From Flavobacteriales bacterium (GTDB taxonomy: Bacteria; Bacteroidota; Bacteroidia; Flavobacteriales_F; PHOS-HE28), in the NCBI GenBank assembly GCA_016718655.1, contig JADKCV010000024.1, positions 1-57,632 on the forward strand: a stretch of DNA of 57,632 nucleotides. Reading direction: 5' to 3'. The translations under genes and the position numbers were made by a program. Shown piece by piece: positions 18,074 to 27,129 of this stretch (positions are counted from its first letter, which is position 1; the number at the start of each line of letters is the position of its first letter). Under the pieces are notes generated by a model that searched no databases, had not been told where the DNA came from, and saw nothing but the letters and a program-made list of their open reading frames with translations.

Positions 18074-18808
18074 ATGATCCGCTCCGCTGCATTCCGTTCG
18101 TTCGTCCTCTTGTTGGTGCTTGCCTGCGCTCCGCTGCTGCGGGCGCAAAGCCAAGCCGGGGTGAAGGTGGAGAACCTCCCCAACTTCGACCTGCGCCGGT
18201 TCCACTTCGGATTCCTGCTCAGCTACAACACCAGCGACTTCTACACCCGGCTCAACACCCGCGCACCGTTCACCGATTCACTCCTGGTGCTGGACCACTT
18301 GAAACAACCGGGTTTCAACCTGGGCATCGTCGCCTCGCTGAACATGACCGACCACCTCAGCCTGCGTTTCCTGCCCACCCTGTCCTTCCAGGAACGTATC
18401 CTCCAATACCAGTTCCGCACCGCCGAGGGCGAGATCGACTACTTCCAAAAGCCCATCGAGAGCACCTACCTGGAGTTCCCCCTGCTGATGAAACTGCGCA
18501 GCGACCGGATCACCAACTTTGCCGTATACCTGCTGGGCGGAGGCAAGTTCAGCATCGACATGGCCAGCCAGAAGGACGTGAACCAGGCCCTGGACGACGA
18601 GACCATCGTGAAGCTGAGCAAATACGACTACTCCGCTGAGGTGGGTGGTGGCTTCGACTTCTTCCTCCAATACTTCAAATTCGGCATCGAGCTGAAGACC
18701 GGCATAGGTATACCCAACCTGCTGGTGCGCGACGGCACGCGGTTCGACCTGCCCCTGCAAAGCCTGCGCTCCAAGACCTGGGTGCTCACCTTCACGTTCG
18801 AGGGGTAG
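18074..18808 (+). CDS. porT: PorT-family outer-membrane beta-barrel protein (T9SS component)
   Basis: The 244-residue protein has a signal peptide (cleavage near LLRAQS) followed by VENLPNFDLRRFHFGFLL and alternating amphipathic strands, typical of PorT. PorT is an outer-membrane protein needed for secretion through the T9SS. The family call rests on the strands, the length, the PNFD...FHFGF start and the position right after ubiE, which is the usual neighbour. It fits the window, which encodes at least seven proteins with T9SS sorting domains. The ATG at 18074 is chosen because it starts the signal peptide. Confidence 0.8.
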   Translation: MIRSAAFRSFVLLLVLACAPLLRAQSQAGVKVENLPNFDLRRFHFGFLLSYNTSDFYTRLNTRAPFTDSLLVLDHLKQPGFNLGIVASLNMTDHLSLRFLPTLSFQERILQYQFRTAEGEIDYFQKPIESTYLEFPLLMKLRSDRITNFAVYLLGGGKFSIDMASQKDVNQALDDETIVKLSKYDYSAEVGGGFDFFLQYFKFGIELKTGIGIPNLLVRDGTRFDLPLQSLRSKTWVLTFTFEG

Positions 18809-18929
18809 TGGTCCCACGACCCCAGCTCTTGTTGTGGTTCCCCCCGGGGGGGGCGGGGGGACCTTGTCCTGGCTGGTGGGAGCGGAACGTGCCGGTGCCC
18901 GTACACCGCGCAGCACCGATCTTCGCGCC

Positions 18930-20507
18930 ATGGAGCGCACCGTGGACATCGCCTTGGTACCCGCCGAGGCCCATGATCCCGTACTGGTGCGGGCTGCAGC
19001 GGCCGAGGCGGCTGGTATCCCGTTGGACCAGGTGCAGCAGGCCCGGGTCCTGAAGCGCTCCATCGACTCCCGCTCCAAACAACCGCTGTTCCGGCTGCGG
19101 GTCGCGGTGGACACGGAAGCGCACCCCGAGGCCCCCGCTTCGCCGCCCACCCTGCCCGATGTGCACCGCGCGGATCCGGTGATCATCGTGGGGTGCGGCC
19201 CGGCCGGGCTCTTCGCCGCCCTGCGCTGCATGGAACATGGCCTGCGACCCGTGGTGTTGGAGCGCGGTAAGAACGTGCGTGATCGCCGCCGTGACCTGGC
19301 CGCTATCAACCGCTTGCACACCGTGGACCCGGACAGCAACTACTGCTTCGGCGAGGGCGGCGCGGGCACCTACAGCGACGGCAAGCTCTACACCCGCAGC
19401 CACAAACGGGGCGATGTGGGCGCCGTCCTGCGCACGCTGGTGGACTTCGGCGCCAGCCCGGACATCCTGGTGGATGCCCATCCGCACATCGGCACCAACA
19501 AGCTGCCCGGCATCATCACGGCCATGCGCGAAGCGGTGATCGCATCAGGGGGCGAAGTGCACTTCAACCAACGCGTGACCGACCTGCTCCTGGACAACAG
19601 GCGTATCCACGGAGTGGTGACGAACGACGGCACGGAACACCGCGCCCGTGCCGTGGTGCTGGCCACCGGACATTCGGCACGCGACATCTTCCGACTGTTG
19701 GTAACGCGAGGGGTGCGGGTGGAACGCAAGGACTTCGCCCTGGGGGTGCGGGTGGAACATCCCCAAGCGGTGATCGACGCGGCACAATACCACTGTTCCG
19801 TCCGCGACCCCTACCTGCCGCCCGCCAGCTACAGCCTGGTGCAGCAGGTGGAGGGCACCGGCGTGTACTCCTTCTGCATGTGCCCCGGCGGTATCATCGC
19901 CCCCTGTGCCACGGCGCCCGATGAGGTGGTGACCAACGGCTGGAGCCCGAGCAAACGCAACAATCCCTACGCGAACAGCGGTATCGTGGTGGCCTTCGGT
20001 CCTGAACTGGTCAAGCAACACCCCAGTGGCGCCGATCCCGACGATCCGTTGTGGGGCATGGACTACCAGCGCGCCGTGGAACACCAGGCCTGGCAAGCGG
20101 GTGGACGCACGCAACAAGCGCCGGCACAGCGCCTGGAGGACCTGGTCCGCGGCAAGTCCTCCACCGACCTTCCGCCGTGCAGCTACCCGCCCGGGATCGT
20201 GCCTGTACCGATGCATGAGGTGCTTCCACCGGAGATCGCGACCCGCTTACGCGCCGGGTTCAAGGCCTTCGGGCAGAAGATGCGTGGTTACCTGACCAAT
20301 GAGGCCGTGGTGGTGGCCGTGGAATCACGCACCAGCTCCCCCGTGCGCATCCCCCGCGACCCGACGACCTTGGAACATGTGGAAGTGGCCGGCCTCTACC
20401 CCTGTGGCGAAGGTGGTGGCCATGCGGGCGGTATCGTGAGCGCGGCCATGGACGGACAGCGCGTGGCCGATGCAGTGGCCATGAACTACAAGGTCGTCCC
20501 GGCCTGA
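18930..20507 (+). CDS. FAD/NAD(P)-dependent dehydrogenase
   Basis: The 525-residue flavoprotein has an N-terminal extra domain (about residues 1-80), then a dinucleotide-binding VIIVGCGPAGLFAAL, an ERG motif, a conserved FGEGGAGTYSDGKL, a second nucleotide-associated segment (VVLATGHSARDIF), and a C-terminal YPCGEGGGHAGGIVSAAMDG typical of this family of FAD-dependent dehydrogenases. The substrate is not known for the family. The start at 18930 (MERTVDI) is preferred; the longer frame to 18834 begins inside a G/C-homopolymer stretch. It converges with the RNA methyltransferase gene, overlapping it by 22 bases. Confidence 0.85.
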   Translation: MERTVDIALVPAEAHDPVLVRAAAAEAAGIPLDQVQQARVLKRSIDSRSKQPLFRLRVAVDTEAHPEAPASPPTLPDVHRADPVIIVGCGPAGLFAALRCMEHGLRPVVLERGKNVRDRRRDLAAINRLHTVDPDSNYCFGEGGAGTYSDGKLYTRSHKRGDVGAVLRTLVDFGASPDILVDAHPHIGTNKLPGIITAMREAVIASGGEVHFNQRVTDLLLDNRRIHGVVTNDGTEHRARAVVLATGHSARDIFRLLVTRGVRVERKDFALGVRVEHPQAVIDAAQYHCSVRDPYLPPASYSLVQQVEGTGVYSFCMCPGGIIAPCATAPDEVVTNGWSPSKRNNPYANSGIVVAFGPELVKQHPSGADPDDPLWGMDYQRAVEHQAWQAGGRTQQAPAQRLEDLVRGKSSTDLPPCSYPPGIVPVPMHEVLPPEIATRLRAGFKAFGQKMRGYLTNEAVVVAVESRTSSPVRIPRDPTTLEHVEVAGLYPCGEGGGHAGGIVSAAMDGQRVADAVAMNYKVVPA

Positions 20508-21235
20508 CGCGTGAACTCCATGCACAGGGCCGAAGCGGCGGCGGCCACGTTCAGCGATTCTCCCGCACCCACCTGGGGAATACCGATGAGCTCGGCATTC
20601 AAGCTGCGGACCGCCTCCGAGATCCCATGCGATTCGCTGCCCAGCACCAACACGGCAGGACGGCGCAGTCCGGTGGTGAACACGTTCGCCCCTTCCATGG
20701 AGGCCAGGTACAGTGCCGTTCCAGCAGCCTGCCACTCTGCGAGGAGCGGGGGCAGCTCCGCATAGGCCACCTGTACCCGGAACAACGCACCCATGGTGGC
20801 CTGCACACACTTGGGGTTGAAGCGCTCCACGCTCTTGGGCGTGCAGATCACCCGACCGATGCCGAACCAATCCGCGATGCGGAGCACCGTACCCAGGTTG
20901 CCGGGGTCGTTGATACCATCCAAGGCCAGCACCAGTTCGTTCGCGCTGGGCACGTGCAGGGGCGCGTCGCTCGGTTGGCGCACCACGGCCACCAACACAT
21001 TGCCACTCTCCAACGTGCCCAAGCGTTCCACCTCATGGTCGGGCAGGATGATGGCCTCGGGGATGACGTGCTCCTCGGCGGCGCGGGCCGTGGCGTAGAT
21101 GGCCTCCACCGGCCACTGGCTGCGCCGCAACTCGGCCACCAGCTTGGGGCCTTGCACCAGGAACAAGCCCTGTTCATCGCGGCCCTTTCTTTGCTGAAGC
21201 GCCCTGATGCGTTTGAGGTCTGCTTGCGTGGTCAC
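20486..21235 (-). CDS. TrmH/SpoU-family RNA 2'-O-methyltransferase
   Basis: About 249 residues from a GTG start (VTTQADLKRIRALQQRKGR); an ATG further up at 21331 would overlap the divergent promoter region and adds low-complexity sequence. The N-terminal substrate-binding part has FLVQGPKLVAEL. The SPOUT methyltransferase knot has the three family motifs: NDPGNLGTVLRIADWFG, VLVLGSESHGIS and IPQVGAGESLNVAAAASALC. It would methylate a ribose in rRNA or tRNA; the target cannot be told. It is divergent from tamL, an arrangement I associate with Bacteroidota. Confidence 0.9.
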   Translation of the reverse strand: MTTQADLKRIRALQQRKGRDEQGLFLVQGPKLVAELRRSQWPVEAIYATARAAEEHVIPEAIILPDHEVERLGTLESGNVLVAVVRQPSDAPLHVPSANELVLALDGINDPGNLGTVLRIADWFGIGRVICTPKSVERFNPKCVQATMGALFRVQVAYAELPPLLAEWQAAGTALYLASMEGANVFTTGLRRPAVLVLGSESHGISEAVRSLNAELIGIPQVGAGESLNVAAAASALCMEFTRQAGTTL

Positions 21236-21242
21236 GGTCGGA

Positions 21243-21250
21243 TATCTTTG
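21243..21250 (+). promoter_or_regulatory. -7 promoter element TATCTTTG upstream of tamL
   Basis: A perfect TAnnTTTG match in the spacer between the divergent RNA methyltransferase and tamL, 60 bases before the tamL start codon. Confidence 0.5.
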
Positions 21251-21310
21251 GCGCTGCCCTGCCTGCGGCGGCCCGGAAGGAGCGCAAATTAGGCAGCACC
21301 CGGCGCTCCG

Positions 21311-23812
21311 TTGACGTTCCGCAACACGCATATCGCCCTGCTCGTGGTCCTGACCGCGGCGACCTCATGCGATCCCACGCGTCGTGTGCCCCAAGGGTCC
21401 CACCTCCTCAAACGCCATGGCATCGAGGTATCCAAGCGAAGTGTCCCCGCTGATGAACTGGAGGCCATTGTAAAACAGAAGCCCAACAAGAAGGTGCTGG
21501 GCCTGCGCTTCTACCTGAGCATGTACAACCTGCCCGACCCGGAGCGCATCGCCCGTAAGAAGGCCCACAAGGACGCTCGCACGGACGAACGCAACGAGGA
21601 CCGCCAGGCACGTGGCAGGAAGCCCCTGCCCTACAAACGCACCATGGGCGAGTGGATGCGCGATGTGGTGGGTGAACCACCAGTGATCCTGGACCCCGCC
21701 CAGACCGAACGCTCCACCGACCAGCTCCAACTGTACATGCAGAAGGAAGGGTGGTTCCGCGCACGGGTGACAGACACCACGTACTTCAGCCACCGCGGGA
21801 TACTGGGGATCGGTAGGGATGTGCCGTTCAAACAACCCAAGGCCGTGGTGTTCTACCACATCGAACCGGGGTCCTCCTATCACTTGCGTCGTGTTCGGCA
21901 TCAGATCGACGACCCCGCGATCAATGCCATCCTGGCCCGCGACAGCGCCAATTGGACCTTGCGCCGTGGCGACCGCTTCGATGCCGATGCCTTGGACCGT
22001 GAACGGGAACGCATCACCACCCGGTTGCGTGAACAAGGCTACCTGTTCTTCAACAAGGAGCTCATCCTCTTCAACGCGGATACCGCGCTGGCCGGCGATT
22101 CCGTGGACATCACCCTGCGCATGGAGCGCGCGGGGGGTGGGGACAAGGGCCTGCAAGGGACCGCCGAGGCCCGCCCCTACTGGATCGACCAGGTGGAGGT
22201 GATCACCCAACGGACCAGTGACCGGGGCAGGATCCAACTGACCGACACCCTGATGGTGGACGGCTACCTCCTTCGCTACGGGGGCCGTATCACACATGAA
22301 CCGCAGGCCTTGCTTCGTTCGCTGTTCCTGCACCCCGGCGACCAGTACCGGCAGAGCAATTCCGACCGGACCTACCGGCGCCTCTCGGGCCTGCGCGTCT
22401 TCGATCGGGTGGACATCACCTACGATACCACGGGCACCGGCCGCGCGGACCGCGCCAACGCACGCATCGCCCTGTATCCCGGCAAGGAACAGAGCATGGC
22501 CCTGGAGGGCTTCGGCACCAACCGCGGTGGGTTCCTGGGCACCTCGGTGAGCCTGGGTTACCGGCACCGCAACCTGTTCCGGAACATGACCTCACTGCAA
22601 TTGCAGCTCACGCTGGGCCTGGAGGCGCAACAGAGCTTCACCACCAGCGATGCCAGCACCACTGGCCAGACCTTGGGGGGGGCCAGCCAGGCCGGCTTGT
22701 TCAATACCGTTGACATCGGACCCGAACTCACTGTCCGGTTCCCCCACTTCCTGCTCCCCATCAAACGCGAACGCTTCGCACGATCGGCCGCGCCGCGCAC
22801 CACGGTCTCCGCCCTGTACAACTACCAACAGCGTCCGGACTTCACCCGCACCCTGGCCAAGGTGTCGTACGGCTACGAGTGGCAGGAGAGCCCCACCCGG
22901 TCGTTCGGCATCTTCCCCTTGGAGGTGAACATCATCAAGATCCCCATCCGTAGCGGCGCCTTCAATGATTACCTGGCACGGGCGAACGATCCGGTGCTCT
23001 CCGACAGCTACACCGACCACCTGATCACCGGCATGCGCGGCCAGTTCGTGCTGAACACCCAGGCCTCGGCCCGCCAACGCAACACCTTCTTCAACCGCAT
23101 CACCGTGGAATGGGCGGGGCACCCCCTGTTCATGCCACTCACCCTGTTGAGCTCCTCGGTCACCGACACGGCAGGTGTCACCTACGAGGAACTGGCAGGC
23201 ATCCGCTACGCCGAGTTCGTGAAGCTGGACAGCGACTTCCGGTGGTTGCACCAATTGCACGAGAAGAGCAGCATGGCCTACCGGGTGGCGGCCGGCATCG
23301 GGGTGCCTTATGGGAACCTCCCGGTACTGCCCTTCGAAAGCAGCTTCTTCGTGGGTGGTGCCAACGGCCTCCGTGCTTGGAGGGCACGATCCATCGGGCC
23401 GGGATCGTACAACGGGCCGCTGCTGGCGTTCGACCGCATCGGGGAGATCCGTATCGAGGCCAACGCCGAATACCGGTTCAAGCTGTTCTGGTACCTGGAG
23501 GGGGCGTTCTTCGCCGATGTGGGCAACATCTGGAACCGCAGCGCCGACCCGCGTCGACCCGGCGGGGAGTTCACCACCGACTTCATCAGCGAGTTGGCCG
23601 TGGGTACCGGGGTGGGTGCCCGCCTCAACTTCGACTTCTTCATCCTCCGCTTCGACCTGGGCCTGCAGACCAAGGACCCTGCACTGGCCAAAGGCGAGCG
23701 CTGGATCTTCCAACCCAAGGACACCTTCGAGCTGCCCGATGCCACCACCGGTGTGGCCGCCTCCTACCGGCCACAGGTCAATTTCAACCTGGGCATCGGT
23801 TACCCGTTCTGA
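21311..23812 (+). CDS. tamL: BamA/TamA-family outer-membrane lipoprotein (TamL-like)
   Basis: The 833-residue protein has a lipoprotein signal (LLVVLTAATSC, Cys20), POTRA-like periplasmic repeats with YHIEPGSSYHLRRV and WTLRRGDRFDADALDRER, and a C-terminal 16-strand Omp85 barrel (LSGLRVFDRVDI, LEGFGTNRGGFLGTSVSLGYRHRNLF, FFVGGANGLRAWRARSIGPG) ending in a terminal Phe (LGIGYPF). Lipidated TamA homologues of this kind are the TamL proteins of Bacteroidota, which work with a TamB-like partner in outer-membrane assembly. An in-frame stop at 21290 and no ATG before the signal peptide leave TTG at 21311 as the only reasonable start. Confidence 0.85.
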   Translation: MTFRNTHIALLVVLTAATSCDPTRRVPQGSHLLKRHGIEVSKRSVPADELEAIVKQKPNKKVLGLRFYLSMYNLPDPERIARKKAHKDARTDERNEDRQARGRKPLPYKRTMGEWMRDVVGEPPVILDPAQTERSTDQLQLYMQKEGWFRARVTDTTYFSHRGILGIGRDVPFKQPKAVVFYHIEPGSSYHLRRVRHQIDDPAINAILARDSANWTLRRGDRFDADALDRERERITTRLREQGYLFFNKELILFNADTALAGDSVDITLRMERAGGGDKGLQGTAEARPYWIDQVEVITQRTSDRGRIQLTDTLMVDGYLLRYGGRITHEPQALLRSLFLHPGDQYRQSNSDRTYRRLSGLRVFDRVDITYDTTGTGRADRANARIALYPGKEQSMALEGFGTNRGGFLGTSVSLGYRHRNLFRNMTSLQLQLTLGLEAQQSFTTSDASTTGQTLGGASQAGLFNTVDIGPELTVRFPHFLLPIKRERFARSAAPRTTVSALYNYQQRPDFTRTLAKVSYGYEWQESPTRSFGIFPLEVNIIKIPIRSGAFNDYLARANDPVLSDSYTDHLITGMRGQFVLNTQASARQRNTFFNRITVEWAGHPLFMPLTLLSSSVTDTAGVTYEELAGIRYAEFVKLDSDFRWLHQLHEKSSMAYRVAAGIGVPYGNLPVLPFESSFFVGGANGLRAWRARSIGPGSYNGPLLAFDRIGEIRIEANAEYRFKLFWYLEGAFFADVGNIWNRSADPRRPGGEFTTDFISELAVGTGVGARLNFDFFILRFDLGLQTKDPALAKGERWIFQPKDTFELPDATTGVAASYRPQVNFNLGIGYPF

Positions 23813-23919
23813 ACCGGTCCATGGTACGACCGCTGTCCAGCGGACCTTCTTTTCACACGTGGGGCGTTCAAGCGGTGATCGGAAAAGGTCCGGTACTGGC
23901 GCCACCCCGGCCCTTTCGT

Positions 23920-23927
23920 TAGCTTTG
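23920..23927 (+). promoter_or_regulatory. -7 promoter element TAGCTTTG upstream of the aldolase
   Basis: An exact TAnnTTTG match 27 bases before the ATG at 23955. An AAAAAGGA Shine-Dalgarno-like stretch lies between it and the gene, so this mRNA has a normal leader. Confidence 0.55.
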
Positions 23928-23954
23928 CCGCCCGTTCAAAAAGGACCGATCCGC

Positions 23955-25025
23955 ATGCAGACCATCAACACCGGAAAGATCGAGGAGCTGTTGGGCAACG
24001 ACGCCAAGAGCCTGTTGGAACACCAGTGCAAGACCATCGACAAGTCGATGATCCACCTACCCGGTGGCGACTTCGTGGACCGCAGTTTCGCCTACAGCAA
24101 CCGCAGTCCTCAGGTGATGCGCAGCCTGCAGGCCCTCTATGGCACCGGGCGTTTGGCGAATACCGGCTACATGAGCATCCTGCCGGTGGACCAGGGCATC
24201 GAGCACAGCGCGGCCGCAAGCTTCGCACCCAATCCCATCTACTTCGACGGGGAGAACATCGTGAAGCTCGCAGTGGAGGGCGGTTGCAACGCAGTGGCCA
24301 GCACCTATGGCGTGCTCGGCAGTGTGGCGCGCAAGTACGCCCACAAGATCCCCTTCATCGTGAAGATCAACCACAACGAGCTGATGACCCTGCCGAACAA
24401 GTTCGACCAGGTGCTCTTCGGCAACGTGAAGGACGCATGGGACATGGGCGCCGTGGCCGTGGGCGCCACGATCTACTTCGGTAGTGAAGAAAGCACCCGC
24501 CAGATCACCGAGATCGCCGATGCGTTCCAGCATGCGCACGAGTTGGGCATGGCCACCATCCTGTGGTGCTACATCCGCAACAACGGCTTCAAGGTGGACG
24601 GCAAGGACTACCACACCGCCACCGACCTCACCGGCCAGGCCAACCACCTCGGTGTCACCATCCAGGCCGACATCATCAAGCAGAAGCTGCCCGAGACCAA
24701 CGGCGGATACAATGCCATCAAGGGCTACGGCAAGACCCACCCGAAGGTGTACAGCGAGCTCACCACCGACCACCCGATCGACCTGTGCCGTTACCAAGTG
24801 GCCAACTGCTACATGGGCCGCATCGGCCTGATCAACAGCGGTGGTGCCAGCAGCGGGGCCAGCGACATGGCCGAGGCTGTGAAGACCGCCGTGGTGAACA
24901 AGCGCGCGGGTGGCCAGGGCCTCATCAGCGGCCGCAAGGCCTTCCAGCGCCCCATGAACGAGGGCATCGGTCTGCTCAACGCCATCCAGGACGTGTACCT
25001 GGACAAGGGCGTGACCATCGCGTAA
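23955..25025 (+). CDS. fbaB: Class I fructose-bisphosphate aldolase (FbaB/DhnA type)
   Basis: The 356-residue TIM-barrel enzyme cleaves fructose 1,6-bisphosphate to dihydroxyacetone phosphate and glyceraldehyde 3-phosphate with a Schiff-base lysine and no metal. It shows ILPVDQGIEHS, FIVKINHNE, GAVAVGATIYFGS, RNNGF, QADIIKQKLPE and GLINSGGASSG in the order expected for the archaeal/DhnA class I type. The frame is open far upstream (to 23310), but the start at MQTINTGKIEELLG follows a promoter element and an AAGGA site. It stands alone, followed by a structured palindrome. Confidence 0.93.
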   Translation: MQTINTGKIEELLGNDAKSLLEHQCKTIDKSMIHLPGGDFVDRSFAYSNRSPQVMRSLQALYGTGRLANTGYMSILPVDQGIEHSAAASFAPNPIYFDGENIVKLAVEGGCNAVASTYGVLGSVARKYAHKIPFIVKINHNELMTLPNKFDQVLFGNVKDAWDMGAVAVGATIYFGSEESTRQITEIADAFQHAHELGMATILWCYIRNNGFKVDGKDYHTATDLTGQANHLGVTIQADIIKQKLPETNGGYNAIKGYGKTHPKVYSELTTDHPIDLCRYQVANCYMGRIGLINSGGASSGASDMAEAVKTAVVNKRAGGQGLISGRKAFQRPMNEGIGLLNAIQDVYLDKGVTIA

Positions 25026-25034
25026 CAGATCCTC

Positions 25035-25092
25035 GGTCGAAGGCGGGTTACGCCGAGGGTCGTCGACCCTCGGAATAGACCCGCCTCCGACC
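25035..25092. repeat. Nested palindrome, possible terminator
   Basis: An inner near-perfect inverted repeat (CCGAGGGTCG / CGACCCTCGG, about 25053-25072) sits inside an outer pair GGTCG..GGCGGGT / ACCCGCC..CGACC (25035-25048 with about 25079-25092). The whole can fold as a two-tier hairpin. It follows the aldolase stop and may end its transcript, but has no T-run. It also resembles a REP-like element; no second copy was noticed in the window. Confidence 0.5.
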
Positions 25093-25133
25093 GTATGCAT
25101 CATCCCCTAACTTCGTCCTACTAAGTCCATACC

Positions 25134-25979
25134 ATGGGTTGGTTCACACGCGTCAAGGAAGGCATCACCACCAGTACGGAGGAGAAGAAGGAGACCCCCG
25201 AAGGCCTCTGGTACAAGTGCCCGGAGTGCAAGGAGGTGATGACCGCCGAGGACCACGAGAACAACCTCTGGGTCTGTAACAAGTGCGAGCACCACGAGAA
25301 GATCGGCAGTGCCGAGTACTTCGCCCTGCTGTTCGATGATCAGACCTACACGGAGATCGCGGCCGACCTGATCGCCGGTGATCCCTTGCAGTTCGAGGAC
25401 ACCAAGAAGTACACCGACCGCTTGGCCAAGACGCGCCAGGACACCGGCCTGAACGATGCGTTGCGTGCGGCCGAGGGCAAATTGGACAAGCACCTGGTGG
25501 TGATCGCCTGCATGGACTTCCGCTTCATCGGCGGCAGCATGGGCAGTGTGGTGGGTGAGAAGATCGCCCGCGCCGCCGACCAGGCCATCAAGCGCAAGTG
25601 CCCCCTCATCGTCATCAGCAAGAGCGGCGGTGCCCGCATGATGGAGGCCGGCTTCAGCCTGATGCAGATGGCCAAGACCAGCGCCAAGCTCACCCTGCTG
25701 GCCAAGAAGAAGCTGCCCTACATCAGCATCGTCACCGACCCCACCACCGGAGGCGTTACCGCCAGCTTCGCCATGCTGGGCGACCTGAACATCGCCGAAC
25801 CCAAGGCCCTGGTGGCCTTCGCCGGACCGCGCGTGGTGCGCGAGACCATCGGCCGCGACCTGCCCGAGGGCTTCCAAACCAGCGAGTTCGTCCTGGAGCA
25901 CGGCTTCTTGGACAAGATCGTACACCGCAAGGAGCTGAAGCCTTTCCTGGCCAAGACCTTTGCGATGCTGAGGGGTTAA
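25134..25979 (+). CDS. accD: Acetyl-CoA carboxylase carboxyltransferase subunit beta
   Basis: The 281-residue AccD transfers the carboxyl group from carboxybiotin to acetyl-CoA, together with AccA, in the first step of fatty-acid synthesis. The N-terminal zinc ribbon is complete (Cys29, Cys32, Cys48, Cys51 in CPEC and CNKC). The crotonase-like core shows MDFRFIGGSMGSVVGEKI, SKSGGARMMEAG, SIVTDPTTGGVTASFAMLGD and GPRVVRETI. The end EFVLEHGFLDKIVHR is typical. Length is normal. It is monocistronic here; accA is not nearby. Confidence 0.97.
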   Translation: MGWFTRVKEGITTSTEEKKETPEGLWYKCPECKEVMTAEDHENNLWVCNKCEHHEKIGSAEYFALLFDDQTYTEIAADLIAGDPLQFEDTKKYTDRLAKTRQDTGLNDALRAAEGKLDKHLVVIACMDFRFIGGSMGSVVGEKIARAADQAIKRKCPLIVISKSGGARMMEAGFSLMQMAKTSAKLTLLAKKKLPYISIVTDPTTGGVTASFAMLGDLNIAEPKALVAFAGPRVVRETIGRDLPEGFQTSEFVLEHGFLDKIVHRKELKPFLAKTFAMLRG

Positions 25980-26071
25980 GGGGATCGTTCCGCCGACCAT
26001 GGGCCTGGTCCCTTGATGTGGTGGTCGGGCTGAAAGCCCGATCAAACCCAGAGGTCCTTACATTCGATGTA

Positions 26072-26332
26072 ATGAAGGCCGTTCACGCCCTAGTATCCAA
26101 CTACCGTCTGGTGCCGCCGAACGAGGGTTCGGCCTACAGCAAGCGCCATGGACACCTGCCTGGCGTACCCTCTGCGGAGCGCATGGTGGAGCAAGGGCTG
26201 GATGTGGTGAAGACCGATGCCTTGTTGCTTGAGAAGATCGAGGAGTTGACCCTGCATACGATCTCACAGGAAGAACGGATCAAGGCGTTGGAGACCCGCC
26301 TGCTGCAACTCCTTGAAAGGCCAGGCCTATGA
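26072..26332 (+). pseudogene. C-terminal remnant of a tail-fibre/surface-repeat-type protein
   Basis: An 86-residue open piece contains YSKRHGHLPGVPSAERMVEQG, then DALLLEKIEELTLHTISQEERIKALE, a short coiled coil. I associate this combination with the extreme C-terminus of larger Bacteroidota proteins that carry a chaperone-like tail, so the piece is probably not a whole gene. The bases from 25980 to 26071 show no continuation in a single frame. No function can be given. Confidence 0.5.
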
Positions 26333-26999
26333 ACTTACACGATATGTCGGCTGTCGTTGGTCCAGGTCTTATCGCTCAAAGCCCAAGCGGACCAACCTCT
26401 CGAGTTCATGCTGGATCAAATCACTAGCGAGCACAAGAATGGAACACAGAATCTATTTCGAGTGCCACTCCAGGCTATGCATTCTATGGCTACCGGTGGC
26501 AGTCGCCAATGTGCCCCAGACAGCACCGCATTCGCCAAGACAACCATTTTTGCATCGGCGCTCGGCAATGGTCTGCTCTATTCGGTTAATTGGGACCGAT
26601 GTTGGCATATTCACTCCACACGTTGGATTTCGTTAAGTGGTGGATTGACCTTTTTGCCTGGAAGGATCCACGAATTTTTCAAATTCTTTGCCAGTTCAGT
26701 TCAATTATTTCCAGGGGCAGAGTAGTATGGAGCATGGCTGGGCTGACTTACGGAAGTGGATGGGGTGCGACCACGCCGGGAGGCGTTCATTCCGAAGCAC
26801 TGCATCTCTTTCTCAAACCCATGGGGTACGGTACCAACATGAAAAGGGCGGCTTGTTCATTCGAGCCAGTGCGCTCTTGGCCGTTAAGTTAGTTGAGTTT
26901 AATGAAGCATGGGGTCTCTACGAGAGCAGTGGTGGAGGACAAGAGCCGAACGGTCTTTGGTTCGGAGTGGATCTCGGCTATACGTTCAAAAGTAAATGA
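26329..26999 (+). pseudogene. Outer-membrane beta-barrel protein, scrambled by many frameshifts
   Basis: Segments of one small beta-barrel protein alternate between all three frames. In order: HRIYFE (from 26442), GYAFYGYRWQ, DSTAFAKTTIFAS and GNGLLYSVNWDR (frame of 26357), MLAYS, TPHVGFR, LSGGLTF, FAWKDPRIF, PVQFNYFQGQSSMEHG, GLTYGSGWG, and finally RYQHEKGGLFIRASALLA with the end GLWFGVDLGYTF at 26999. The order and the closing GYTF strand fit Bacteroidota single-barrel outer-membrane proteins. At least seven frame changes fall within 600 bases, and the interval is visibly AT-richer than its neighbours. As it stands it cannot encode a protein. Confidence 0.55.
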
Positions 27000-27129
27000 C
27001 CATGACCGCTGTGAGGCTTTAGACACATGCAGGGTGTCCGCCATAAGTTCCACCTGTAGCCAGACCTCCGCAGGTCTCTCGAAGGGGACCCTGCCTCCGC
27101 CAGGAAAGCCTGCGGGCTCCACATCGTGA

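Noticed and set aside
18839..18862. C/G homopolymer stretch between porT and the FAD dehydrogenase, as a possible phase-variable tract or terminator
   Set aside because: It lies outside the preferred reading frames and has no T-run; a tract that short is not convincing as a switch, though its length may be uncertain.
23310..23954. Long N-terminal extension of the aldolase
   Set aside because: It overlaps tamL in another frame and passes over a promoter element and a Shine-Dalgarno site; the aldolase family starts at 23955.
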